61,389 nucleotides of DNA, taken from the IMG/VR virus record IMGVR_UViG_3300031841_001859, positions 1-61,389 of that record. One strand, 5' to 3'. Made by a program: the position numbers and the translations under genes. This stretch comes from a virus. The notes beneath the pieces are model-generated. The model was not told the DNA's origin and did not search any database. It saw only the letters and a list, made by a program, of their open reading frames with translations. Positions 24,761 through 33,952 of this stretch are shown in pieces. How positions within the stretch are numbered: position 1 is the first letter of the stretch; the number at the start of each line of letters is the position of its first letter.

Positions 24761-25681
24761 ATGGCATATATAAATCAAAAACAATATTATACAAATAACG
24801 GTGTAAATCCGACAAACAATAATTGGGGTTCATATCAATACACTTCTTTGACAGATATAGTAAATAATTTTTTATTGATGTATCAAGGAAACCATGAGAT
24901 GATTAACAATGTCAATCGTTTTAAAATATTATTTCACGCTAAAAGGGGTATACAAGAGTTAAATTACGATGCTTTAAATGAAATAAAAGCATTAGAATTA
25001 ACAGTATATGATGACTTAAAGTTTGTTTTACCATCTGATTATGTCAATTGGGTAAAGCTATCTTTGTTCAAAGACAATGTAATTCGTGATTTAGTTGAAA
25101 ATATTCAAGTTCAATCTGCTACACAATATGTTCAGAGCGGAAGCTCTACTTTCACTTACGATGGAAGTAACAATGTGAACACTCAAACTTCTTCACTGGA
25201 CACATCAAGAACTGATGGTTCACTTAAAAGTATATATCTAAATGATGTAAGAGAAGAAGCAGTAAACCCTGGTTGTAATAATTGCGAAGATGATATTTAT
25301 GAATCAAGAATAGGAGCTCGTTATGGTTTAAACACTGAAACAGCTAACTTTAATCCTACTTTTACTATAGACAAAGCTAATGGAGTGATTAATTTTGATT
25401 CAACTATGGCTAATCAACAATGTATACTACAATATATTTCGGATGGTATGGAAAGTGGTAATGATGCAAATATTAAAGTAAATAAATTATTTGAAGATTA
25501 TCTATACGCATACATAAAATATTCATTATTAAATAATAAATTTGGAGTACAAGAATATATAGTGAATAGAGCAAGAAAAGATAAACAAGCTTTACTTAGA
25601 AACGCTAAGATTAGATTGAATAACATTCACCCAAGTAGATTGCTTATGAATTTAAGAGGGGAGAATAAGTGGATAAAATAA
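24761..25681 (+). CDS. Putative head-tail joining/stabilisation protein
   Basis: 306 residues beginning MAYINQKQYYTNNGVNPTNN. The region FKILFHAKRGIQELNYDALN followed by ALELTVYDDLKFVLPSDYVN resembles a conserved phage neck protein pattern in Bacteroidetes phages (from memory). A CNNCEDD turn lies near residue 173. It overlaps neither neighbour but is separated from the tail gene by only one base. Confidence 0.62.
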   Translation: MAYINQKQYYTNNGVNPTNNNWGSYQYTSLTDIVNNFLLMYQGNHEMINNVNRFKILFHAKRGIQELNYDALNEIKALELTVYDDLKFVLPSDYVNWVKLSLFKDNVIRDLVENIQVQSATQYVQSGSSTFTYDGSNNVNTQTSSLDTSRTDGSLKSIYLNDVREEAVNPGCNNCEDDIYESRIGARYGLNTETANFNPTFTIDKANGVINFDSTMANQQCILQYISDGMESGNDANIKVNKLFEDYLYAYIKYSLLNNKFGVQEYIVNRARKDKQALLRNAKIRLNNIHPSRLLMNLRGENKWIK

Positions 25682-25682
25682 A

Positions 25683-28600
25683 ATGGCAAATCTTCAAAGA
25701 AATTTTATAGCGGGCCGTATGAATAAAAGCCTTGAAGAAAGGCTTTTACCAAATGGTGAATATACAAATGCTATTAACGTAAGACTAGGTTCAACTGAGC
25801 AATCAGAAATAGGTTCAGTAGAAAACTCTAAAGGAAATACGAAACTTACAGAATTAGCTTACACCAACGGGACTAAGCTTAGCAACTCCGCAAGATGTAT
25901 TGGTTCTTTTGAAGATAGTGCTAATGAAACAATTTATTGGTTTGTACACGACCCTGCTTTTACACAAGGTGTAACAGGAAAACTTGATTTAATAGTATCT
26001 TATAATGTAAGGACCGGAGGGATAACATATCACATTATTAGTATTGATAATGGTGGTGGTGTAAATACAACACTTAATTTTAATCCATCTTTTTTAATAA
26101 CTGGAGTTGATAAGATAGATAATCTTTTGTTTTTTACAGATAATGTAAACCCACCTAGAGTAATAAACATAGATAGAAACTATCAAAATCCAACAGCTAA
26201 CACTTCAGGAAACCAACAGGACCAATTTGATAGAAGAGAGATATTAGTAGTAAAACAACCTCCTTTACAAGCGCCAACATTTCAATTAATACAAGCTAAT
26301 AACGAGGATTCATATATGACCGACAACTTTATTTGTTTTGGTTATAGATACAAATATGCTAACGCTGAATATTCGGCAACCTCACAATTTAGTGAACCAG
26401 CTTTTGCGCCTAAAGCTTTTAATTTTAGTGCTCAAAGTTTTGCTAATGAGGGAATGGAAAACAAGTATAATGCCGCTATAGTAACTTACAACTCAGGAAG
26501 TGAATTAGTAAAAGGAATTGATATTTTATATAAAGAGGCTAATGATTCAACCATTAAGGTTATTGAAAGAATAAGTAAAGCAGAAGAAGGATTATCAGAC
26601 AACACTTTTTACACATTTACGTTTACTGAAAGTAAAATCTTTTCTGTTTTACCTGAAAGTGAAATATTAAGATTATATGATAATGTACCAACGTTAGCAA
26701 AAGCACAAACACTTATGGCTAATAGATTGGTTTATGGAAACTATGTTGAAGGGTTTGATTTGAAAGATACTTTCAATCAACCATTAACACTTAGTTATAC
26801 TACATCATTAAGTCAATCTCAAATTGGTGAAGAAACATTACCTGTTACAACAGCTCAATCAAGCTTTACAGCATTTGGTTTTTCAACCACTATAAATGAT
26901 AGTGCTTTTAGAATTAATTTTTCAGGATTTGAAAGCTCTTTAGTAATAGGAGCAACAATAGATTTTTCATTTACATTTGAACATGACTCGTGGAGCGGTT
27001 CGAGTTTGCCTGACCAAACAACAGGACCAACTACTGTACATTTTAGCTATACACTAATACAAGATTTTACAAGCAGTGCTACTCCAATTAATGATTTAAT
27101 AGCAACCGCAGATTTCCAAGCAAAATTTGGAACACTAACAACAGGTATACAAACTGTAGCAAACGCACAAGCAGGCTCAGGAACTACATTAACAGATAAT
27201 TTTAATTTTCTTTTACAAGGACAATTAGGAACAGTTGCTCCACAATACGATATAAACCAAACAGGAAGAACTAATTCAACACCTGCTTTACCGTCAGCCG
27301 GAGAAGGAATAGCAGCAAGTGTAATATTGCCAGCAACCTTACAATTACAAATATTAGCAGCTCAATATGAAGAAACAGGAGTAGGAACAAATACAATTGT
27401 TGAGTATTTTAAAATTACTAATGCTACAGCATCAATATCTGAAGTGCCAAATTCAGGAAGTTTACATAGTAACAGAGGATATGAGGTTGGTATAATTTAT
27501 ATGGATAGTTTTAACAGAGCTTCTACTGCACTTGTATCAACAAACAATACAGTAAACATACCTTGTTCAGCATCTACTACAAAAAATGAAATTCTTGTAA
27601 GTATACCTGTTACACAAAGAGCTCCTAGTTTTGCAACAAGATATAAGTTTTGTATAAAGGCAGACAGAGACACTTATGATACCATTTACTCAAGTATATT
27701 TTTAGAAGATGATAATACTAATAATGTATACTTTTTACTGGAAGGAGACAATATAGGGAAAGTAAAAGATGGTGATAGGTTAATAGTTAAAAGAGATGTT
27801 AGTGGACCTTTATCTACTTGTACAGAAGCTACGGTGCTTGAAGTTAAAACACAAAACAAAGATTTCATAACAGTTACCTTAAATGGAAATGCAGTTCAAG
27901 TACCTGAAGGAGTTTATATGAAAATGAATAGTATTTCTTTTGAAGCTAAAATGGATGAAGATGATATTGTAGATGAAAAAGTACCAGCAATAAAAGCTAA
28001 AGCGGCTGGTAATTATCCGGTTATTGCTTATCCTTTTTTCTTAAGAGATGCTAGTGGAGCATTTACTTCTAATTATACTTTACCGATTGGAACAAGGGTG
28101 GTTATGCAGATAGAACAAACTAGAGTTGGAACAGGAAATCAATGTGAGCCAAGAAGCAGTATTTTAGAGCAAACTATAATTTGTAGTGATACTTACGCCA
28201 ACATACAAGAGTTTTTTAATAATGAAAACCTTCAAACTATTATTGAACAAAATGCTGTAGTATCTCCAGCTGATATTAATAATGTATATATATCAACAGC
28301 TTCTCAATCAAGCGGACTTCCATCAGGAGCAAATTCAGGTTCAAATGGAAGAAGCTCTATAACAAATATATTTGGTTCAACAGCAACCAGTCCTACATCA
28401 ACAAATTATTACAGACTACACGAAGATACCAGTACATCTCCTAATAGTTATTACCTACTTGTGTCAGGTACGGAAGGGTGTGCGTCCAGAAGCTCAAGAG
28501 GAGATTCACAGGTAAGAGTAGATTTTACTATCTACAGAAGAGATTCAGTAGTGGTATTTGAGACAGAACCAAAACCTGCTCTACCAGATTTATGGTATGA

Positions 28601-31600
28601 GAGTTCTCAATCTTTTGAAATAGATGTTTTAGGTGACCATTTAGGAAATGTAACAAATCAAGATATAGCTGCAGGAGTAGCAGGTCTTGTAAGAACTGAT
28701 TTTTCTAACTGTTTTGCATTTGGAAATGGAGTAGAAAGTTATAAAATTTTAGATGCTTCTTATGGTGAACAATTTAATTTAGGAAACAGAACACTAACTA
28801 CAGGAAATACAACTTTTCAAAAAGCTCATAGATTTGCAGACGTAACTTATAGTGGAGTATTTAATGATGAAACTAATGTAAATAAATTAAATGAATTTAA
28901 TCTTGGTCTAGCTAATTTTAAACCACTGGAAGAAACATTTGGTGATGTAGAAATATTGTATGCAAGAAGAGATGATATTCTGGTGTTACAAGAAGATAAA
29001 ATATCCTACGTATTAGCAGGAAAAGATTTATTAAGTGACGCAAGTGGAGATGGACAACTTACATCAGTTCCTGAAGTTTTAGGAAAACAAATTGCTCGAA
29101 TAGAGAACTATGGTATAAGTAATCATCCAGAAAGTTTTGCGGCTTGGGGAGAAAGTAAATTTTTTACCGATGCAAAAAGAAGTGCTGTAATAAATTTAGT
29201 TGGAAGTTCCGCTGCAAACGAGCAGCTTCAAGTTATATCTGAAGCAGGTATGAGAAGTTGGTTTAGAGATTTATTTACTGCTTCGTTTACTACTCAAAAG
29301 CTAGGAGCTTATGACCCTTACATGAATGAGTATGTATTAACCTCTAATACAATATTAAAACCAGAGGTAGCTGTATGTACAGCTTGTGGTGTAAGTAGAA
29401 ACATAACAATTACAGCAGGAGAAACTTTTATTTACTGTGTAGATTTAGAAGAGCAATTAGGGACGGTAGTAGTTAGATATAATATTCCTATTGAAGGTTC
29501 TCAAAATATTATTACTGAGGCTACATCTCAAGATATAGTTACAGAAACAGGAGACAATATAACAACAGAAGGTGGAGTGGGTGTAGTTGGTTATACAGTT
29601 ACAGCTTTATATGATGGTGGAAGCGTAAGTAGTGGGTTAGTATATACAAGCGGACAAATTACTTTTAATAAAAACTCAACAACAGTTAATCAGGTAGTTA
29701 TTGAAGTAAGTTCTAATGCAACTGTAGATGATACTATTGAAATAACAGTAGAATGTCCTTCAGGAACACTTCTTAATTTATATAGTATTTGTGTAACAGA
29801 TGCAATTGATGCAGGTAAATTTATCCACAATGAAGCTAGTTGGACAGACGGAAGTTTATTCTCTGCTACTCAATCAAATCTTGTTCCATTTGGCTCAGGA
29901 ACTGGTGCGTTTGTTATATCACAATACAACTTTATTAATGGAAACCAAGGAGTTGGTTTAATACCGACTAACGGTTCAGTAATGACAATTGCTACAAACA
30001 AAATAAACTTTGATGATTTTCAGTTTAACGCTACAAATAATAACTATGGTTATTTAAGAACTAACACAACTTATGCTAACACAGAAACTGACGTAACAAC
30101 ATTACTAGGATTAGTAAACAATATACCAATTAATACTGCTGGAGCTCCAGGTTATTACAAAGGTTCTTTTACTGTTCCCTCAACAGGTAACAACTTATAT
30201 TTAGTATATGATTACAGAAATCCACCAGCACCAACACCAACCCCACCTGTCTATGATTATAAACAATATCAGCAGTGTAACGATGCAACTGTTTTAACTT
30301 TTGTTAGAGGTGCTTCGGGGTATAGTTTCCCAGGATTTATTAAGTTTGATGGAGAATGTTACGAAAATCCTCAAACCACATCATCAGTATCAAATACTGA
30401 TATTGCACCTTTACCAACGTATGTGGACTGTGCTACTTGTTTAGCAACAGTACCTACGCCTACACCTACGCCTGTAACTTACATTTACAGAGAGTATGAA
30501 GATTGTGAGGATAATACAACTAAACAAATATTTAGATTAGAGGATGGTATTGGGGTTACATTTCCAGGTTTTGTAAAATACAATAATATATGTTACAACA
30601 ACCCTGCAACTACTGGTTCGACCAGTATTGAAAATGTGCCAAGTTTACAGTATGCTAGTTGTAGTGAATGTTTAGGAACTATCGCACCAACACCAACACC
30701 AACACCTACACCGACTCCAACACCTACGCCGCCTACACCGACATATTATTATTGGGCAGTTCAAGAATGTAGCGGAACTAATGTGATTCAAATAAGAACT
30801 ACTGACCCTGATGTTGGAAGTACAAAAATATCAGTTGAATTTGGAGGAGTTTGTTATGAAGTTCAATCAGGAGGTACTGTAAATACAAATGACATATCTG
30901 CTGCTTTTACTGATTGTACTGCGTGTGCTGGTACACCACCAACACCTCCACCGCCTACACCGACACCTACACCGACTCCAACACCTACGCCGCCTACTCA
31001 ATTATGGTATAGATTAACGTCGTGTGGCAACCATGGAGATTGTTGGTTACTAGCATCTCAAGCACCTACTTTTGACCAAAGGTTTGTTGATAGTGCTAGT
31101 AATATAAATTACTTTTATAGATATGCGGGTGATGCAGGTCAAACATATAGCCAAGGTGATTGTTCTGTACAGGCAGTGGGTACGGAAACAGGATGTCCTC
31201 CTGCGCCTACGCCTCCTACGCCACCATCACCACCTCCAACTCCTCCAGCTACTACAGATGTGGAGATTAGAGAGTGTGGCACAACATCGCCAACTTATAA
31301 TGTTACTGTAAACTTCAGCACATCAACTACAGGAGTAGCGTTTAAAGGAACAGGAACTGGAGGTGGTTGTGGAACTACATTTGATGGTTCAAGATGTTGG
31401 GAAGTTATAACATTAGGTGTTTCTGTAGGAAATTGTAACATTACTACAACTCAAATAGGTACTTGTGGTAATTTAACAGATTGTGCTCCACCACCTACAC
31501 CGCCTACACCACCTACTCCTACCCCACCTACTCCTCCTGCAACAGTATACGCAAGATATGGAGATTGTGCTACTGGAGGTAATGATATTATAACTGAAGT

Positions 31601-32024
31601 AAGCGGACCAGGGGGAACAATATTCCCGAATGTATTATTAATATCTGGTATATGTTATGAGTATTTAGACTTAGGAGGAGTAACAGGACCGTTGTACAGT
31701 AATTATACTAGTTACACTGATTGTGCTACTTGTCAGTCGGCAGCACCTACGCCTACACCGCCATCACCACCGACTCCAACACCAAGCTCTTGTTTTGCAA
31801 TAAACAATATAACAAGAAACAATATTAGTGCTAACGATGCTTGTGCAGCAACAAGATTTAATACACATTATTTTGATAATGCCCAATTCTGTGATGCAAC
31901 TCTTTATTATGGTACAGATTCTACTTGTACTAGTTTATATGGATTTGCTACTTATGTGACTAACGGTTCGTATACAAGATATTGGACGGGTACTTCTTTC
32001 CAAAGTTGTATAGGTTGTCCATAA
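25683..32024 (+). CDS. Giant tail/stabilisation protein with C-terminal Cys-rich modules on Pro/Thr linkers
   Basis: 2113 residues. The N-terminal ~1200 (starting MANLQRNFIAGRMNKSLEER, NGEYTNAINVRLGSTEQSE) is beta-rich and resembles the tail stabilisation proteins of crAss-like and P22-type podophages. Around 1275-1300 are ITE/TETG turns like those in the 5644 gene. From about residue 1515 to the end are seven Cys-rich modules of 65-78 residues, separated by linkers made of PT, PTP or PPTPP repeats. Modules 1, 2 and 6 share a YxxC, a FPGF-like strand, CYE or CYN and a final CxxC. This looks like a display region protruding from the particle. The following genes encode a prolyl-hydroxylase-type enzyme and a glycosyltransferase. 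Confidence 0.75.
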   Translation: MANLQRNFIAGRMNKSLEERLLPNGEYTNAINVRLGSTEQSEIGSVENSKGNTKLTELAYTNGTKLSNSARCIGSFEDSANETIYWFVHDPAFTQGVTGKLDLIVSYNVRTGGITYHIISIDNGGGVNTTLNFNPSFLITGVDKIDNLLFFTDNVNPPRVINIDRNYQNPTANTSGNQQDQFDRREILVVKQPPLQAPTFQLIQANNEDSYMTDNFICFGYRYKYANAEYSATSQFSEPAFAPKAFNFSAQSFANEGMENKYNAAIVTYNSGSELVKGIDILYKEANDSTIKVIERISKAEEGLSDNTFYTFTFTESKIFSVLPESEILRLYDNVPTLAKAQTLMANRLVYGNYVEGFDLKDTFNQPLTLSYTTSLSQSQIGEETLPVTTAQSSFTAFGFSTTINDSAFRINFSGFESSLVIGATIDFSFTFEHDSWSGSSLPDQTTGPTTVHFSYTLIQDFTSSATPINDLIATADFQAKFGTLTTGIQTVANAQAGSGTTLTDNFNFLLQGQLGTVAPQYDINQTGRTNSTPALPSAGEGIAASVILPATLQLQILAAQYEETGVGTNTIVEYFKITNATASISEVPNSGSLHSNRGYEVGIIYMDSFNRASTALVSTNNTVNIPCSASTTKNEILVSIPVTQRAPSFATRYKFCIKADRDTYDTIYSSIFLEDDNTNNVYFLLEGDNIGKVKDGDRLIVKRDVSGPLSTCTEATVLEVKTQNKDFITVTLNGNAVQVPEGVYMKMNSISFEAKMDEDDIVDEKVPAIKAKAAGNYPVIAYPFFLRDASGAFTSNYTLPIGTRVVMQIEQTRVGTGNQCEPRSSILEQTIICSDTYANIQEFFNNENLQTIIEQNAVVSPADINNVYISTASQSSGLPSGANSGSNGRSSITNIFGSTATSPTSTNYYRLHEDTSTSPNSYYLLVSGTEGCASRSSRGDSQVRVDFTIYRRDSVVVFETEPKPALPDLWYESSQSFEIDVLGDHLGNVTNQDIAAGVAGLVRTDFSNCFAFGNGVESYKILDASYGEQFNLGNRTLTTGNTTFQKAHRFADVTYSGVFNDETNVNKLNEFNLGLANFKPLEETFGDVEILYARRDDILVLQEDKISYVLAGKDLLSDASGDGQLTSVPEVLGKQIARIENYGISNHPESFAAWGESKFFTDAKRSAVINLVGSSAANEQLQVISEAGMRSWFRDLFTASFTTQKLGAYDPYMNEYVLTSNTILKPEVAVCTACGVSRNITITAGETFIYCVDLEEQLGTVVVRYNIPIEGSQNIITEATSQDIVTETGDNITTEGGVGVVGYTVTALYDGGSVSSGLVYTSGQITFNKNSTTVNQVVIEVSSNATVDDTIEITVECPSGTLLNLYSICVTDAIDAGKFIHNEASWTDGSLFSATQSNLVPFGSGTGAFVISQYNFINGNQGVGLIPTNGSVMTIATNKINFDDFQFNATNNNYGYLRTNTTYANTETDVTTLLGLVNNIPINTAGAPGYYKGSFTVPSTGNNLYLVYDYRNPPAPTPTPPVYDYKQYQQCNDATVLTFVRGASGYSFPGFIKFDGECYENPQTTSSVSNTDIAPLPTYVDCATCLATVPTPTPTPVTYIYREYEDCEDNTTKQIFRLEDGIGVTFPGFVKYNNICYNNPATTGSTSIENVPSLQYASCSECLGTIAPTPTPTPTPTPTPTPPTPTYYYWAVQECSGTNVIQIRTTDPDVGSTKISVEFGGVCYEVQSGGTVNTNDISAAFTDCTACAGTPPTPPPPTPTPTPTPTPTPPTQLWYRLTSCGNHGDCWLLASQAPTFDQRFVDSASNINYFYRYAGDAGQTYSQGDCSVQAVGTETGCPPAPTPPTPPSPPPTPPATTDVEIRECGTTSPTYNVTVNFSTSTTGVAFKGTGTGGGCGTTFDGSRCWEVITLGVSVGNCNITTTQIGTCGNLTDCAPPPTPPTPPTPTPPTPPATVYARYGDCATGGNDIITEVSGPGGTIFPNVLLISGICYEYLDLGGVTGPLYSNYTSYTDCATCQSAAPTPTPPSPPTPTPSSCFAINNITRNNISANDACAATRFNTHYFDNAQFCDATLYYGTDSTCTSLYGFATYVTNGSYTRYWTGTSFQSCIGCP
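30223..31788 (+). repeat. Seven Pro/Thr linker repeats within the tail gene
   Basis: Linkers at about 30223-30249, 30451-30472, 30685-30738, 30934-30996, 31201-31250, 31487-31540 and 31745-31788 encode runs such as PTPTPTPTPTPT and PPTPPTPTPPTPP. The DNA repeats CCWACDCCN-type hexamers, so slippage can change their length. They resemble plant extensin/mucin-like linkers that are hydroxylated and O-glycosylated. Confidence 0.85.
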
Positions 32025-32031
32025 TATTTTA

Positions 32032-32062
32032 TATCTTTATATAAATTAAATTAAATCTAATG
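32032..32062 (+). promoter_or_regulatory. Promoter-like box plus AT-rich leader
   Basis: TATCTTTA at 32032-32039 and AAATTAAATTAAATCTAATG at 32043-32062, ending in the ATG of the oxygenase gene. The leader is identical to that of the scaffold gene. Confidence 0.55.
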
Positions 32063-33316
32063 CACGAAATATCAAACTTTATCACACATGAAGAGTGTGA
32101 CGAACTCATAAAAATGATAGACGCAAACCACACCCGCTCATCTGTAGTGGTAGGTGGCACTGACCGTTCTGATATCACAGACCATAGAACATCAAGCACT
32201 TCAAATTTAGACCCTAATAATGTTATAATTAAAAGTGTTCATAAAAAAATAGCAGACTATTTAAATTTACCGATAAATAAAGGAGAATCTTTGCAAGGGC
32301 AGTTGTATGAACCGGGTCAATATTTTAAACCTCATCACGATTTTTTTAGTGGGCCTGCCTATGATATGCACTGTTTACAATCAGGAAACAGAACGCATAC
32401 TTTAATGATATATTTAAATGATGACTTTGAAGGTGGTGAAACTAACTTTCCTAAGCTATCAGAATCATTTAAAGCTGAAAAAGGAAAAGCGCTTTGGTGG
32501 AAAAATATGATGGATGGGGTTACTGTAGATGATATGCTTCATGAAGGACAACCAGTTGTGTCTGGTAAAAAATATATTGTTACATCTTGGTGGAGAGAAA
32601 ATGGATGGGATGGTGCTGGAGATGAACAAAAACATAAAGAGCTTACAGAAGAACCTGTAAGTGAAGTAGTGGAAGAGGAAAAAGTTTTAGAAAGCAAAGT
32701 GGTTAAGGTTAACAATAATGTTATACAATCAGACTCACCGCTTCCTAAATTAACACCCCTTGGTTTTGAATTAATAAAATGTCCAAGCGATATGTGGAAT
32801 TTAATTAAAGAGTGTTATGAGTTATTAAAATTAAAAGAAGTAGAAGAAAACTTTGACGGTAAAGACCATTATGTGCCAGGAGAAACTACAATGTTAAGTT
32901 TTGATAATTTACCTACAGTTAAAAATATACTACACAAACAATTAAAAGATGTGCACGAAAATTTTTGTGGCAGAAAACTTGACCCTAGTTTTGTTTACGG
33001 TATTAGGTCTTACAAAAAAGGTTCTAGTTTAACTGAACACACAGATAGAATCGAAACACATCACATATCCTCAATAATTATAGTAGATAAAGATTTAAGA
33101 TGTGGATGCCAAAATAAAAAATACGCAGATGACTGGCCTCTTGATATAAAAGGCCACGATGGTGAGTGGTATAAAGTTTATGCGCAGCCAGGAGATATGA
33201 TACTGTATGAATCGGCTGTGTGTGAGCACGCAAGGAAAGAACCGTTCGGCGGAAACTTTTTTAGAAACTTTTATATACATTACAAGTTAAATGATTTTAC
33301 ACTTCCTAGCTCCTGA
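32060..33316 (+). CDS. Double-domain 2-oxoglutarate/Fe(II) oxygenase, prolyl 4-hydroxylase type
   Basis: The 418-residue protein contains two oxygenase domains. Domain 1 (about 1-180) is prolyl-4-hydroxylase-like: iron ligands H92 and D94 (KPHHD), H161 (LHEGQPVVSGKKYIVTSWWR), 2-oxoglutarate-binding K170, and the MIYLNDDFEGGETNFP stretch typical of P4H. An acidic linker (190-225) follows. Domain 2 (about 230-412) has H327/D329 (EHTDR), H390 (CEHAR) and R402 (FFRNF), also complete. It lies between two proteins with long Pro/Thr linkers, making them obvious substrates by context. Phage P4H-like genes are known; two intact domains in one chain is less usual. Its 3' end overlaps the GT gene by 26 bases. 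Confidence 0.85.
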   Translation: MHEISNFITHEECDELIKMIDANHTRSSVVVGGTDRSDITDHRTSSTSNLDPNNVIIKSVHKKIADYLNLPINKGESLQGQLYEPGQYFKPHHDFFSGPAYDMHCLQSGNRTHTLMIYLNDDFEGGETNFPKLSESFKAEKGKALWWKNMMDGVTVDDMLHEGQPVVSGKKYIVTSWWRENGWDGAGDEQKHKELTEEPVSEVVEEEKVLESKVVKVNNNVIQSDSPLPKLTPLGFELIKCPSDMWNLIKECYELLKLKEVEENFDGKDHYVPGETTMLSFDNLPTVKNILHKQLKDVHENFCGRKLDPSFVYGIRSYKKGSSLTEHTDRIETHHISSIIIVDKDLRCGCQNKKYADDWPLDIKGHDGEWYKVYAQPGDMILYESAVCEHARKEPFGGNFFRNFYIHYKLNDFTLPSS

Positions 33317-33911
33317 AGATAAATCCAAATGGTCTCAAAAGTGGCACTACTGTTTAGACTCCTGGAAGAAATCACATTGCTGTATAAAAGTGTGGAATGA
33401 TACTGAAATCGATGAGTTTATTAAATGCAACGACCCAGAATTTTTTAAAGTCTTGGATATGCTACATAAGATATTTAAGCTTGATTATGTTAGGAGTTTA
33501 ATATTAGAAAAGATAGGAGGCGCATACATAGATATGGATGTAGAATTAATATCTCCTTTTATAAACCAAATCGATAGAAATAAAATTTATATTATTGGAG
33601 CTTCATCAGCAGATGAGGTTGTTCAAAACAGCTTAATGATTTCTCCTCCGTCAGATTTTTGGGCACGGTTTCTGACCTACTCCCGAAAAAATATTATTGA
33701 AAATTTAGAAGCAGTACGTGCTTATCCAAATTATGAAGAAAAGTTAAGAGGTACAATTGTTAGAAAAACCGTTGGACCTATTGCTTTATCTGAGTTTATT
33801 GAACAAGACAAAGAAAATGTAGAAATATTACCAGCAAACTTATTTAATAATTCACAAGGTATTTGTTTCACCAAACACCATCAAACAGGTATATGGGGCT
33901 TTATTGATTAG
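33291..33911 (+). CDS. GT32-like glycosyltransferase (DXD)
   Basis: 206 residues. The stretch KLDYVRSLILEKIGGAYIDMDVELISP (residues about 63-89, shown here in its key parts) has the arrangement of GT32 / Gly_transf_sug enzymes, with the metal- and nucleotide-sugar-binding DMD at 81-83 and W/H residues in the N-terminus. Such enzymes transfer hexoses from nucleotide sugars. The start at 33291 overlaps the oxygenase gene, implying coupled translation. A likely job is to glycosylate hydroxyl groups made on tail Pro/Thr linkers by the oxygenase. Host cell-surface modification is the main alternative. Confidence 0.8.
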   Translation: MILHFLAPEDKSKWSQKWHYCLDSWKKSHCCIKVWNDTEIDEFIKCNDPEFFKVLDMLHKIFKLDYVRSLILEKIGGAYIDMDVELISPFINQIDRNKIYIIGASSADEVVQNSLMISPPSDFWARFLTYSRKNIIENLEAVRAYPNYEEKLRGTIVRKTVGPIALSEFIEQDKENVEILPANLFNNSQGICFTKHHQTGIWGFID

Positions 33912-33927
33912 CACCAATAAATTTTCG

Positions 33928-33935
33928 TAAATTTG
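33928..33935 (+). promoter_or_regulatory. TAnnTTTG promoter box
   Basis: TAAATTTG 17 bases before the ATG at 33953, in the 41-base gap after the GT gene. Confidence 0.45.
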
Positions 33936-33952
33936 TACTTTAATTATATATA

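Noticed and set aside
29821-29829. Perfect DnaA-box-like TTATCCACA
   Set aside because: It is a single copy inside the giant tail coding sequence, with no AT-rich unwinding region or clustered boxes nearby, so I do not treat it as an origin.
30685-30996. Simple-sequence DNA that could look like a CRISPR or minisatellite array
   Set aside because: The repeats are codons for Pro/Thr linkers in one long open frame, without spacers or cas genes.
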